Shown in pieces: positions 12,899 to 24,774 of a DNA stretch of 64,000 nucleotides. This DNA is from Crocodylus rhombifer. Lineage: Eukaryota; Chordata; Crocodylia; Crocodylidae. Where the stretch lies: NCBI GenBank assembly GCA_038503035.1, contig JAVSML010019067.1, forward strand, positions 5,523 to 69,522, in the 5' to 3' direction. Made by a program: the position numbers and the translations under genes. Within the stretch, counting starts at the first letter, position 1. Each line of letters starts with the position of its first letter. The notes beneath the pieces are model-generated. The model saw only the letters and a program-made list of their open reading frames with translations, had not been told where the DNA came from and did no database searches.

Positions 12899-13298
12899 NN
12901 NNNNNNNNNNNNNNNNNNNNNNNNNNNNNNNNNNNNNNNNNNNNNNNNNNNNNNNNNNNNNNNNNNNNNNNNNNNNNNNNNNNNNNNNNNNNNNNNNNNN
13001 NNNNNNNNNNNNNNNNNNNNNNNNNNNNNNNNNNNNNNNNNNNNNNNNNNNNNNNNNNNNNNNNNNNNNNNNNNNNNNNNNNNNNNNNNNNNNNNNNNNN
13101 NNNNNNNNNNNNNNNNNNNNNNNNNNNNNNNNNNNNNNNNNNNNNNNNNNNNNNNNNNNNNNNNNNNNNNNNNNNNNNNNNNNNNNNNNNNNNNNNNNNN
13201 NNNNNNNNNNNNNNNNNNNNNNNNNNNNNNNNNNNNNNNNNNNNNNNNNNNNNNNNNNNNNNNNNNNNNNNNNNNNNNNNNNNNNNNNNNNNNNNNNN
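12899..13298. other. Assembly gap (400 N)
   Basis: Exactly 400 Ns. Nothing can be said about the content. Open reading frames that run through it are artefacts. Confidence 0.99.
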
Positions 13299-13477
13299 CA
13301 CTCCTAACACCCAGGATCACCAGCACCCCACCCCTGCAGTGTACACGGGTCTATCTTGCCCAGACCCTGCTGTCTTTCGAGACAGAAAGCTGCCCCTTGC
13401 AATTATTATTTCTATTTCCAGTAGCACAAAAGGCCTGTGTTGTATATACCTAGCCCTGCATCACGCATGCGGGAGAC

Positions 13478-13585
13478 AAAGAGGATCATCCCATTTTACA
13501 AATGGCAAACTGAAGTCAGTGCAATGACTGGCCCAGGCTCACACAGGATCAGGAAATGGAGCCAGCAGGATTTCAGCCATATTAG
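13478..13585 (-). repeat. MIR-like SINE
   Basis: catcccattttacaaatggc, aaactgaagtc, then ggcccaggctcacacaggat and ggagccagcaggatttcagc. Confidence 0.65.
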
Positions 13586-14424
13586 AGTGAATCTCTCCCA
13601 ATAGATATCAGAGAAAAGATGCAGAATATGGCAGAGCTGTAGACCATGGAGGTGGCCTATGATCGCTGACATCAGCTCTCTGCATCAGGGCTCAGTAGCA
13701 TGCTGTTGATTGTACCCACTGATAATTCCCACCCACCCTCTTCCCAGCTCCTGGCACCTCTGTGGAGCAAGCCACTCCAGCAGTACTGAAGGAGCACTGG
13801 ATAAACTCCTCCACGGCATGCCAGCCGGGGCCATGTTCAAGAGTTGGGATGAATTTTCAAGGTCCTTTGCAGAACCAGCCCATGTTGCATCCAGAGAACT
13901 CCTCCACAATGGGTTCACTCAACAGCTGCCTTCCTTGGGAGCTATGAAGCTGTCAAGTCTCAAAGGTGATACTTTGGGGAACAGGTGGGAGGGCATTCTT
14001 GGCAACAGGACCAAGGCTCTGAGGCTCATTACTGGAGGAGATAAGAGCAAGCTTGAACCCAGCAGCCTTTGGGACAAGGTGAAAACTCACCCCTTCCACT
14101 GGGTTTCTTCGTGGCTGCAACCCAGAGCAGCAAAGGATGAGAACAAGTTGAAGGCCAGAAGGGAGCAAGAGAGGAGAACAGCAGAAGGGGAGGGAAGGAC
14201 ATAAATAATAACGAAGACTAGTGACGTCAAAGACGGTAGGGAGAGACACGAGTCCCCCAGTGAGAACATGCTGGGAGTTTTTAAGGGAAGGTTTTCTCAT
14301 CAGAAAATGCCATTTCTTCCCAGCCACCACTTTCAGTAAGAAGGTATTCAGGATCGGGACCTGAAAAAGCAGCACTGGGTACTGAGGACATTCATCCAGG
14401 ATGTGGAACAACACCCAACATTAA

Positions 14425-14520
14425 GCCCCTGTTGCGCCCGATTTGAACCAGGAACTTTAAATCCAGCTTCATGCATCCCAGGGGAGCATGTTAGCCACAA
14501 GGCTATTATTTATCCTGGGG
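14425..14520 (-). repeat. tRNA-derived head of a MIR-like SINE
   Basis: On the - strand a B box (ggttcaaatc, at 14439-14449) and an A box (tggctaacatgc, at 14486-14497) are present. There is no acceptor-stem pairing, so it is a SINE head rather than a tRNA gene. Confidence 0.5.
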
Positions 14521-14677
14521 TCTCTTCTTTACTTGCTGTTCCCATGAACCGTGTTGCATTGGGAGCGCAGAGAAAGCAATGTGGAACATAAACACATTGT
14601 GGAAACTCAGACTTTTTCATAGAAGGGAGTTCTGGTCTCAGCCAGCCCCACCACGACCTCTGTGATATCGGTCATTA

Positions 14678-15246
14678 TCTCAGAGTTTCGTGGAGGTCAG
14701 GGGCTGGAAGGGACTTTACAGATCATCGGGTCCAGCTCCCGAAAGACCGCTGGGATCAGATGACCCCGGCAAGGTGGGCACCAAGACACTTTTTGAAGAC
14801 TGCCAGGGTGGGTGACTGTGGCACCTCTGGGACTGGGGGGAGCCTGTTCCAGACCCTCAGCACTCGACTTATGTCTAGTCTGAAGCAATCTTCAGTCAGC
14901 TTGTGCCCATTATTTCTAGTCCTCCCCTGGGGGACCTTGGTGAATAGTTGCTCCCTCAGGCCCTGATGTACACCCCTGGTATATTTAAAGGGGCCCACCA
15001 AGTCCTCTCTGAGTCTTGTCTTCTCCAGGCTGAAGAGTCCCAAGTCTTTCAGCCTCTCCTTGTATGACCTGCTCTCCAGACCTTAAATTATGCGTGTGGG
15101 CCTCCTTTGGACTCTCTTGAGCTTGTCCACAACCTTCCTGAAGTGCAGCACCCAGAACTGGATGCAATACTCCAGCTGCTGTCTCACCAAGACCAAGTAG
15201 AGTGGGAGGATGACATCTGTAGCCTTACTTGAGATGCCTTGGTAGA
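14678..15246 (-). mobile_element. CR1 LINE 3' end (- strand)
   Basis: The - strand encodes ILPLYLVLVRQQLEYCIQFW, a KLKRVQRRPTRII block, then FSLEKTRLREDLVGPFKYTR and WNRLPPVPEVPQSPTLAVFK. This is the reverse transcriptase C-terminal part of CR1 ORF2. The CR1 3' UTR follows toward low coordinates (ggctggaagggactttacag on the + strand at about 14702). The reading frame has several breaks. It is 5'-truncated at about 15246, where a + strand CR1 tail begins. Confidence 0.9.
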
Positions 15247-15363
15247 TGCATGCCTGGATAGGCATCTGCCTGGGGTCATCTGACCCCAGCACTCTTTCCT
15301 ACCTGGGCAGGGGGTCGGACTCGATGATCTGTTGAGGTCCCTTCTGACCCTAGCATCTATGAA
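15247..15363 (+). mobile_element. CR1 LINE 3' tail (+ strand, very short)
   Basis: Only the end of ORF2 and the 3' UTR remain: ggcatctgcctggggtcatc, then gatgatctgttgaggtccct, then an atctatgaaa tail. It is homologous to the 3' UTR of the - strand copy at 14678-14775, so the two form inverted arms about 0.5 kb apart. Confidence 0.85.
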
Positions 15364-15600
15364 AGGAAGAATTTATTTTCTGCCCAAGCCCCCAAGGTCT
15401 GGAACAGCCTGCCACCGGAGGTGGTTCAAGCACCTGCATTGAACACCTTCAAGAGCAAATTGGATGCTTATCTTGTTGGGATCCTATGATCCCAGCTGAC
15501 TTCCTGCCCTTTGGGCGGGGGGCTGGGCTCGATGATCTCCCGAGGTCCCTTCCAGCCCGAATGTCTATGAAATCTCTGAAATCTAAGAATCTATGATTAG
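15364..15600 (+). mobile_element. CR1 LINE 3' end (+ strand)
   Basis: From 15394 the frame reads KVWNSLPPEVVQAPALNTF, then KSKLDAYLVGIL and a stop (15487-15489), the normal CR1 ORF2 terminus. The 3' UTR follows (gatgatctcccgaggtccct), then a degenerate (ATCTATGA)-like tail ending near 15598. It is strongly 5'-truncated. Confidence 0.9.
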
Positions 15601-17744
15601 CTGTGCCAGCTACAGCATCACATGGGAGCTGCCCAGATGCCACGGTGAGGGGCACCTCTGCAGCCATCAGATCCCGCCAGTGCTCATGGTTTTCAGCGGG
15701 GCCTCTCAACAATTGGGGATCTTGGATTTTCAAAGGACACCCCTGCTTTTGCACCTCCACCTACCCAATTTCTGCCCAGGACTCCTCACTTTGGCAGGCG
15801 GCTCTGCACCTTTGGCTTGCTAGGAGCAGCCATGTGAGGCGGATTCCCTGCAGTCTTGCATGCGTGCAGGGGGGCTGAACACGCAGCTACAAGCCTCCGG
15901 GCCATCACCGGGGAATTGGAAAGGGGCTGGTGAGGACCATCATCTCCTCTCTTCGTATCTGAGAGACCTTTCAGTCCGCATCAGCGGGGCCGGGAGGAGA
16001 TGCCCGAGGAGGGGAGACGCGGGGCTGGCCAGAGATGCCTGGTGGCTGAGATGCTTTCCTTCTGAGTCACAGCATTCCTTTCAGGTCAGAGACTGCAGGC
16101 TGCAGCCCCAGTGAGTAAAATACCGTTAACAATCGCTCCCCGCTCCTTGCACTCTCCCTGAACTCCATTCGCAAAACAGACTTCCCCCAAGCGCCGGACG
16201 CCGGGAACCTCGGCCCAGCATTGTTACCTCGCTGCGTGAGGTGGCCGCACAAGACATGCAAGAGAAAACACAGCAGAGCTGGGGCTGGGGTGGCGGGAAG
16301 AGCCTTGTCCCACAGGGGAGAAACACAAAGGGTCTGGCTGGAGACAATGCTGATGGCTCACAAGTGTGCTAGGCCTGGCCGGGAAGCCAGCTGGGAACCA
16401 CGCTAGTGCCCGGTTGGGAAGCTCTGTGTTACCAGCTAATATGGGCTGGGCCACATCCCGTGACCCATTCCTGCCACCAAAACCGGTGTCCGTGGCTTTG
16501 GGTTGCAGCACAGGACAGCACGGGGCAGCCCTGAACAGAAGGGGAGAGAAGGCGAGGAGACAGCCCCTTCCCCAGCCCTGGGTGGAGGGGCGAAGGGGTT
16601 GCGGCAGGGGAGAAGGGGCAGGGATAACTCCCCTCTCTCGCACCAGGACAGTCAGGAAAGTGTTTCTGGAGTGAAAGAGCAGGAGTTCATGGCTGTGAAA
16701 CAGGGACACGGCAAGCTCTCTGCCTGGGATATCCTTTGCCCGGTGCAGCAGCCGGACAGGAAAGAGCTGCATGGCTCACGGTGCTGAAGAGGGGCAATTT
16801 CCCACTTTGCCATGGGTCGGGGAGCCATGAATGAGGCCACCGGGACTCTGCAGGATCTGCCGGCACAGTGCTGTCGCTCAGGGGCAGAGTTAGCTCCGTG
16901 CCCATGGCAGGGCAGTGCCCGCACCCAGCTGCTACTGCGATGGTGACTGGTTTTGCCTGGATGGACTATTTTCCCCAAATATGGTACCCAAGCAGCTGCC
17001 TTGCTCACTCCCCGCAGCTGCGCTACTACTCGGGGTGAAGAGGTGCGATCCCTGACTGACGCAGCAGTGCTGGGAGCAGCCCCAGTGTACACATGACTAT
17101 TCCAGCAAAGCTGCGCTGTTACCAGGGCAGCTGGTTTCCCTGAGGGATGTCTGGGATAAGCTATGCCAGGAACAACCCAGGGTTGCTTGTTTATGCTGCC
17201 TCCATACTAGGGGCCCGTTGCTGGCGCAGGATACTAGTATTGCTACAGTGCACCTAACGTGGGCTTGGCCTGCTACCTTGATAGGGCACAGCGAGGTCTG
17301 AGACATTGCCACTGGCACAGTAGGACAGCACCCAGACACTATCCTCAGAGGCTGGGCTGTAACCCAAGGAGTTGGGCACCTGTGCACCAGGCCAAGCTCC
17401 AGCTCCGAGTCCTTGCAACGATGTCCGACTCAGGGCCTGCTCCTGCTCCCACCGACTGCAGGGGAAGGCCCAGGCACTCAGCCCTGCCACGAGCTGCTCT
17501 GCTGCCAGCTCCAGCCCTGACACTCCAAGCTTAGCAGGAAATAAACTTCTGACCTCGAGTACCTGTGAATATCCCTCGTTCCCTTTGCTTATTTCTTAAG
17601 AAAGCCAAAGAGGAACCATTGGGTGCCCAGGCTAGCATGCTAGTTCCCACCCGGCTTCTTCCTAAATCATGTGTGGGCCTCTGTATCAAACACAGGTCAC
17701 GGCTCGTGCATGCTTAGAAGAAGCATTGGCTCATAGAGCGGGCT

Positions 17745-17925
17745 AGACGACAGCCACTCGCCTCCTGCATGATCTCTGGCAAGTCACTTCACATCTGAGA
17801 TCAGTGAGAAATCTAGGCTCACCTGTTTGCAAAGTCTGGCCTGCTCTGTGCCTCAGTCTCCCCTTTTCTACATGATCTCTTCTGTAAAGCGCTTTGAGCT
17901 CCATGGGCAAAAGTCCCCCTATGAA
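17745..17925 (+). repeat. MIR/CORE-SINE-like element with 3' end
   Basis: tctctggcaagtcacttcac, tctgtgcctcagtctcccct and tgtaaagcgctttgagctcc. The last block is the 3' end seen in reptile MIR-like SINEs. Confidence 0.65.
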
Positions 17926-18199
17926 AACTGGGAGTTGTTCCTATTCATTGCTACAGTAATCCTCTTCCCATTCTCTCTTTTCTTTGTGTTTATTTCCCCT
18001 TCCCTGCTCAGAGTTCCCTGTACAGTACAAATGTTCTCATTTCCTTTTTATGGCCACTATTTGCTTAGAAACCTCCCTTTTCCCTGAATAAAGCCACTTG
18101 CCTCAAAGCGGCACCACCAAGTTAAAAATACATAACAATGCCTTGTTCCATGTCACATAGGGTAGCAAGCATGACCAACCTGGACGAGATTTGACTGTG

Positions 18200-18345
18200 G
18201 TCCGGGGCTGGAGTACTGGACAAGGAACCAAGAGCCTTGAGTTCAAACCCTAACTCTATCTCAGGCCTGTTGTGTGACCCAGAAAAAGTCAATCCTATGA
18301 TACATCTCTCTCTGTGCCTCAGTTTCCTCTACCATCTCCTCTCTC
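18200..18345 (+). repeat. MIR-like SINE
   Basis: gccttgagttcaaaccctaa (B box), then gttgtgtgaccca and tctctgtgcctcagtttcct. Confidence 0.65.
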
Positions 18346-18858
18346 TCTTGTCTAGGAAACTTGCCAGCTTTTGCGGGAGGGACTGGATCTGTCTGTGTCA
18401 GGACAGCACTGATTACAGCGCTCCTCCTATGCCTGTCACATGCAAGGCCATCTAAACTGCCTGGCATCTATTCATTACTGGCCTGCCTCTTTCTTTCACC
18501 GCATAGACGAACTGTAGGAGAAGGGTAAATCCTGTATATCAGGAGGATGAAGTTTCAGGCCACAACTGTGGGGTTCGAATTTGAGCTCCACCAAACTTGG
18601 GACCTCAAGCCCTCCTACACAGAGCCATAAATCTCCCCTACTAGGCCCATGGCCCTCGCCCCAGTTCCTCGTCACCCTTTGGGGCTGGCTGAGAAGATGC
18701 TGTCCTACAAGCAGTAAGTCAGTGTGGCTGTCCACTAACTCCTGTCCTCTTCTTGACTTGGCAACCAAAATGGGGAAGCCTGGTGTTGCCCCCAACCAGG
18801 GGCTGGGCCGAGCCCTCTCTGTCATGCTGCTGTTGTTCGTGTTTTGCTTTTCAAGCAG

Positions 18859-18931
18859 ATAGCTCCAAAAGCAGATACGCCCAGCAGCTGCAGGAAATAT
18901 TCAATCAAGATTACATGCTAAATGAGCCCTG
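18859..18931 (+). other. Exon-like segment with good splice signals (unassigned)
   Basis: A pyrimidine-rich tract ending tcaagcag precedes, and g/gtatgt follows. One frame is open across it: SSKSRYAQQLQEIFNQDYML, then NEP. It is 73 nt long. I cannot assign it to a protein family, and no partner exon is evident. It may be an exon of a non-coding transcript or chance. Confidence 0.2.
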
Positions 18932-21900
18932 GTATGTAGGTCCTGGGAATTCTGGCATGTGTGAGCTTCCTGCTCAATGCAGCCATAGACGTTGACACTG
19001 AGTGACAAAAGGTTCCTCTTGCATTTCAACCTGGTTGGCCCTGAAGAGCCAGCTCTGCTAAAGGCAACAAAGCTGGAGTCTCCTCCTGCACGCAGTCTTT
19101 GCTGCAGGGTTTCTTCCCCTTTCCACGTGGGTGACCTCGGATTGTTTCCCATAAAGGTACGAGTAGAGAACATCTCAATGCTAAGCCAAGACTGTGTAGT
19201 CACGTGCGTGCCTTGAAAGGCTGGCAGCGAGTGCCTGACCTTGAGGGATGTAAAGGGAACAGTCGAGCAGCTCTGTCTTTGCTTTAATATAATTTTCAGC
19301 GCCTCGTTACCCACTTGATTGCCCAGTGGGGAGACACTGTGACTGAGAAGCATCGGTCTTCTGCATCTCAGTGCTGCCTCCGTGTCCAAACCTGGTGCAG
19401 GAGGCATTACAGAGGACACCGGTCATCCTTCAGACCCATTGCCGGTGGTGCTGAAGGAGAGCTTGCAGGTATTCAGGTTAGACATCAGGACCAACTCTCT
19501 GACACTGAGGTACTGGGACAGACGCCTAGAGGAGATGAGGATTCTCCATCACTGGAAGATTTTTGGAGTGGAGGCCACACAACTATGGACAGGGCTGATC
19601 CTGTCTTGAGCATCCTGTCTAGATGGCCTCCTCCTCTCCTGCCAGGACTATTTTTCCTGCGACGTTATGCTCCCATGGGGACAGCAGAGCTGGCAGTCGG
19701 TGGGTGGAGCAACGTATCTTTTACCTGTAAACTGATCACATTTAATCCAACGAGTCATTAAGAGACCGAATGTGGAATCTCATGGCCCCAGTTCTTCTGG
19801 CTGCTTTTCAGAGCTGTGTCCCCTTCCTCTTCACCTCCCCTGCTCTGCAGACCCAAGTGACACCTACCCATGTCCATAGCCTTCTGGGCACATCCTCCAA
19901 GGCACCAGGTGCAGAGCACCCCCTGAGATCGTGCCCGTCTCCCTTATCTTGCATCTCCCGCCACCCGCAATGGGATACCCAGGATCCCACCCTGGCCTTC
20001 CGCAGCTAGGATCGCAGCCGCTCTCCCTCGGCACATCACTCTTCAGATCAAATCCCAAGGCAGTGCCAGCCCCGGCTGCTTCTGGCTCATTGTTTCCACC
20101 ATGTAGGGATGGACCTACTTTGCTGACACAGGTCGTGTTACACAATTAGGTCAGTTTCCCGCTCCGGCGCCCTCCCTCCTCTACCTCCTCCTGCCGATGA
20201 AAGCACCAGCGTCTTCCAACCGCTCCGCGCCGCACTGGGGAACAGGCTGACGGCGGAGAGACGGGGCTGGGGGCCGTGCAGGGGTGAGAGGTGGGCACAG
20301 CCCGGGCAGCCGCGCTCAGGCTCTTGCCTGCGCTCCGTCAGCACGTGAAGGGCTCGCAGGCTGCGCCCCGGCCGGCTGCCACGAGGCTCAGCAGATTGGA
20401 ATGCGTGCGCTCGCAGTGTGGTTTGAGCCAGACATTATCTAATGGAGGAGGAGGAGGGTGGATTAGGCCAAACCCACAGCACCGGCTTTCAATTAAACCC
20501 AGGGAATTCGCGGCTTTTCGGTCTGACATAACAAACACAAGCGTCGGCTCCTTCCTACAGGCCTGATCCTGCAGGGGAACCATCGCCACACAGGCTAGTT
20601 CCCTGCTGGGCCGTCTGCATGTACTCGCAGTAGGGTCAGCGCCACCATCCATGTTCCAGCCCTGAAGGGGCTAGGGGACGTCATGAGATTAGGGGAGAGG
20701 GGGCCATTCCCCTCCGAAGAGAGGCCAAATCTTTCATCAGCACCGGTCACCAGGCGTGAAGGTGCTGTGATGATCTGGTTTGATGTCCTGCCTCGCCCAG
20801 GCCCAGCAGGAGATGCTCCTGTCACAGATGGGGAAACCAAGGCATTGAGCTGGAAAGTGGCTCTGCTGGGGCCATTGAGAGGTGAAGTGGCAGAGCTTGA
20901 GTCTCCAGATCATCTCGCCCTGTGATTCCAGCATCGATCGGTACTGGTGTTCCCATATTCTGCGGCAGGGGACAGGCTGCTATGTCAATCGACACTGCCG
21001 CATTTTGGGTCCTTTGGCCCCTTGAGCTAGAGCTTGAATGTGAATGGGGGATTAGGGGGGGATATTTTATTTCTGCTAACCTCCCCCCTAAATTAAGCAC
21101 TCGTAGGGGATCCCCAGTCCTGGTATGAATGTGTACAAGCTACGATGCGTAGGTCTATGTTCTCCTCAGTCAGTCCCTTCCCCTCCTGTTTTCCCCAGGC
21201 GCTGTTACATCCAGCTGGCAGCCCGCGGGCTCAGACGACGCGAACGAGGTGGTCCGCTCCGGCACTGGCACTGTGTTACTGGCTCTGTGCTTCCAGTTGG
21301 AGTCGGAGATTTTAAGGGCTTAATGACTTTCTGTCAAAGGAGAAGGAAACCTGACCTGCTTCGCAACATTTTCTGGCTGCTCTTGGAGCCTGAGTCAGCA
21401 GAGGCCCTCCCCCACGCTCCCAGCCCAAAGTCACTGGGACTGGGCAAGCACTTTGATGAATCAGGCCCTCTGGGATGTTTTCTGGAAAAGGGACAGAGAC
21501 TAGAGCTTGACCTAGTTGTCTGACTACAGGAAGCTCTGGGTGCTTACCCCAGATCCTTTCCCCGATCCGTGCCTCAGTTTACCTTACCAGAGCAATTAAC
21601 CTCTTTGGGATGTGTTGGTTGTGAGGGTGTTTGTTATTAGCTTTGAAGATGCACATCAAATGTGTATTACCCAACAGGGAACCAGCTGTCGGCTTCTGCT
21701 TTAAACATCCATAGTTTGGAGATCCCTGGGTGGGGGTAGACAGGGCAGCCTACTGTTTGCTCAGAGCCCTTGGGAAGTGTTCCTGTGATGCATCTGAGCC
21801 CTGGGGGCTGCACTCAGTCACCTCTAAACTACCAGTTCTCACCAAACACATGCTATTTCCATACAACCTTGTGCCTAGGCTGGGCTCCCCAGATCTTACA

Positions 21901-22516
21901 TCCTTCTGAACGGCAGAGCCGTGCGTGGTCTGCGAGGCCCAGGCTAGAAGCAGCAGGGCAGGGCTCTCTCCTGGGATCTGCCATTTGGTCATCGATTGGA
22001 CCATGGCAAGACTGTCCCTGCTCAGTCCCCTCCCATCTCTGAGATGAGGGTGACATGCTTAGCCACTATGACTCATGTATGTAAAGCACCATAAAGAGGT
22101 GCTGAATGAGTCCCTCTTCTCTGCTGATGAATCAGCACAGACAGATATAGGGTGCTAGAAATAGGGTGATGGTACCCCCCGCCTTTTGGCTGAGCAACAA
22201 AGCCATGCCATAAGCAAACCCTGACGTCCGTCATGTGGATGCCGTGTCCAGACCCCCAACCTAGGGACATGTGCTTCTTCCAATCTCCATCGATTCCCAC
22301 CTCTCCCTGGGAAGCCTCTGCTGGTCACACAGCCCTGGCACAATATGGGCTCCCTCTCCTGGTTGTGAAGGGCTTAGCAGAGCGCTGGAGAAGGCAACCG
22401 GTTGGTATCACTCGTGGTGACCTTGAAAGGGCTTTCTATACAGTCCCTGGAGTGAGGCAGCTGAAGAAACTGGCCAGGTGTAGGGAGGAAAGAGAAGCCC
22501 TGTTTAAAGATGGAAG

Positions 22517-22584
22517 GACAGATCCTCAGCTGATATAAATCAGCCTAGCCCTAGTAGAGTTATACTGGTTTACAGTAGCTGAAC
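22517..22584. repeat. Palindromic 'TGTAAATCAG' repeat
   Basis: cagctgatataaatcagcc is mirrored by tactggtttacagtagctg, giving a self-complementary element with tagccctagtagagt between. It is a member of a recurring palindromic family in this window. Confidence 0.6.
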
Positions 22585-24774
22585 CACAGCAATGAAATGG
22601 GTGCAGAGTCTGCCTCTAGAAGCCAGCTCAAAAATCAAGCTAGAAAGGATGCTGGAAAGGCCCCGAGAGTCAGCGTTCAGATCAATGCGGTTGAGTAGAA
22701 CTACGACCGGGACGAGGATGATTTGCTCTTTATCGGCTGCTGAAGTTGACGGAGAGAATTGACTGCCACAAGGCGCTGCCCAGTGCTGGAGCGAAGCCTG
22801 GTAGCGGAGCAGCGCGCGGCTCACAGAACGTAATGTTTCTTGGGTGCACCGTGACATGGGCCGATCAATTCAAAAGAAAACCGCAGGCTGCTATCAGCGA
22901 GATCCTAGGGTGATACCTAATTACAAAGAAAAGCAAATAACTAAAAAAGAAAAGGTTGTAATCATCATTGGAACTTCCTGCCTCAAGCTTTACTGAGAAG
23001 CAAATAGAGCGTGAGAGTCTAAAGAAGCTAAGATTTCTATATAAGCAGCCGTGCTGATACCCGGCAGGAGAGAAGGGTCTTGGGCTCTTGCCCCCCTTTG
23101 CTTTCAGGCATCACAAGCTGGGAGGCAGTGATCTCTCCCCTCCCTCCATAGCGTGCTGTAGACAGTTAGCTGTCTCAGGAGGGTTTTGTATCTCCCTCTG
23201 ACATGTCTGGCTGGGCCTGTGTCTGAGGCGGGCACTGGACTGTGTGTGTCTTCTGGCACCAAGCGATGCTCAGTGCAGAGAAGTGGCTATGCACAGGGTT
23301 TGCAGCACAGCTGTTGTCCCCCTGCTAACAGGCTTCTCTCTCCCACTTCCATTTGGGAATGGGGAAGCCCAGGAATTCCTCCCATAGCAGTGGAGCTGAT
23401 TGAGGGGGAGGCAGGCAAAAACCTGGGGGGACAGCAAGTCACAGTCAGGGTCATTCACCATCCGAGGGCTCTGTGGCCTCTCCTGAAAGCAGAGTTCTTC
23501 ACACTCCCTCCCCAGGTATCCCCCTCCCATCAGCCTTTCCTGCCCCTGGTTACAAGGGTGGCTCGAATCACAGTGCTGTTACCAGGAGCTCAGTTTGGTG
23601 TGAAATTAGTGCACAGGTTAAACGCCAGAATGAAGTACGTTTGCAAGGGATCTATTGCTTAGAAAGTGCCAAAGCATCGCGCTAATGTGGTGGTCCACAG
23701 TATTATCACCACCTAGATGGGGCCAGGCCTGCAGTGTAACTCTGTGGCTAGACAGGGAGCTCTACTGATTAACGCCCATGGAGGATCTGGCCCTCTGCAT
23801 GCTGTAATACTGGCCTGTGTATCTTTAAATTAAGGTCAAGCCTGTGCAGCACTGGAAATCCTCTCTGCATGCAGGGCAAAGGGCTGAGAGGGGCATCGGC
23901 ACCAATCCAAGGACATGGTTTTGCTTGACAGCAGGGATCAAACACAGGGAGGTGCTGGGAGAAGGGTGCTTGCAAAGGCTGGAGGTGAAGGGGGAAGTTG
24001 GGGTGGGCCCAGCACCTTGCCTTGGATGCTCTTAGTGGCGTCAGCTGCTCTCTGTGACTCAATTGCAGCTGGCAGTGTGAGGAGACAGCAGCGATGCCAG
24101 CCGGTGGCCTCGTCACAGCCAACGTGCTAATTAGGAGCCTGATGGTGCCCTGGCTGGTCTAACAAACAGCTTTGCTAGAGCAAAACCTCACCACACAGAT
24201 AGACCCACGCACCCAGCATGTGCCCTGCTGGGTCGCCCACCTCAGCCTTCGGGGTGCAGGGCCACTTCGAAACACAGCCACACAAAAAATGGGCACTTTC
24301 TCCCCCTGCTCCTGAGGAACCATCAGAGCTATGCCTGCAGGTCCGAGCCCTGCAGAGCCAGCCCTGTGCCCTGAGTTGACGCCTGCGCCCCCTTTACTCA
24401 CACCCACAGGCTTGCCCACTGAGCCTCGCTCTGCCATGCTTCTGTGCACCTGGACAGACACGAGAGTCATCGGGGCAACATCACAAGGCCTTCAGTTTGC
24501 CTCCACCTGCTGTGACTCGGTGAGGCTGAAGCTAGAAGAGAAGTGGGGGCCACCCTGCTCTATCGCCAGGGCAGAGATGCCTCCTGCCTCTCAACCCAGG
24601 GCGGACCTGCAGATTCGACAGGTGTGATGGGTCCTGTATGCCACCCCGGCTCCCAGGAGCTTTCCTGTCTGACCTAACAGGGGCAGACATAAGGGGATAC
24701 AAGCAGGAAGGAAAAAGAAAAGCTCGAGCCGAGCCACCTCCAGCAAGCACCCGCAAGCTATTATCCGGAGGCAG

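Larger units (their letters stand above)
1..14677. other. Gene-free region 1
   Basis: No conserved coding sequence was recognised in any of the six frames. Open frames here are short or, as at 7508-8227, lack domains and overlap others of similar length. Content is scattered SINE remnants, the hairpin pair at 6.44 kb, a 16-bp perfect palindrome gctagctgcagctagc at 1321-1336, and AT-rich homeobox-motif-like stretches at 2240-2445 and 10300-10385. Confidence 0.7.
15601..24774. other. Gene-free region 2
   Basis: No recognisable gene. It holds two MIR-like SINEs (17.7 and 18.2 kb), the exon-like segment at 18859, an acceptor-like pyrimidine tract ending at about 21199, and a palindromic repeat at 22.5 kb. 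The remainder shows nothing I can name. Confidence 0.65.

Noticed and set aside
12742..13527. Open frames across 12.7-13.5 kb
   Set aside because: They consist mainly of the 400-N gap.
14425..14520. tRNA gene on the - strand
   Set aside because: A and B boxes are present but no cloverleaf or acceptor stem. Better explained as a SINE head.
21175..21300. Exon after a strong pyrimidine tract ending at about 21199
   Set aside because: Good acceptor-like sequence but no convincing donor and no recognisable peptide.
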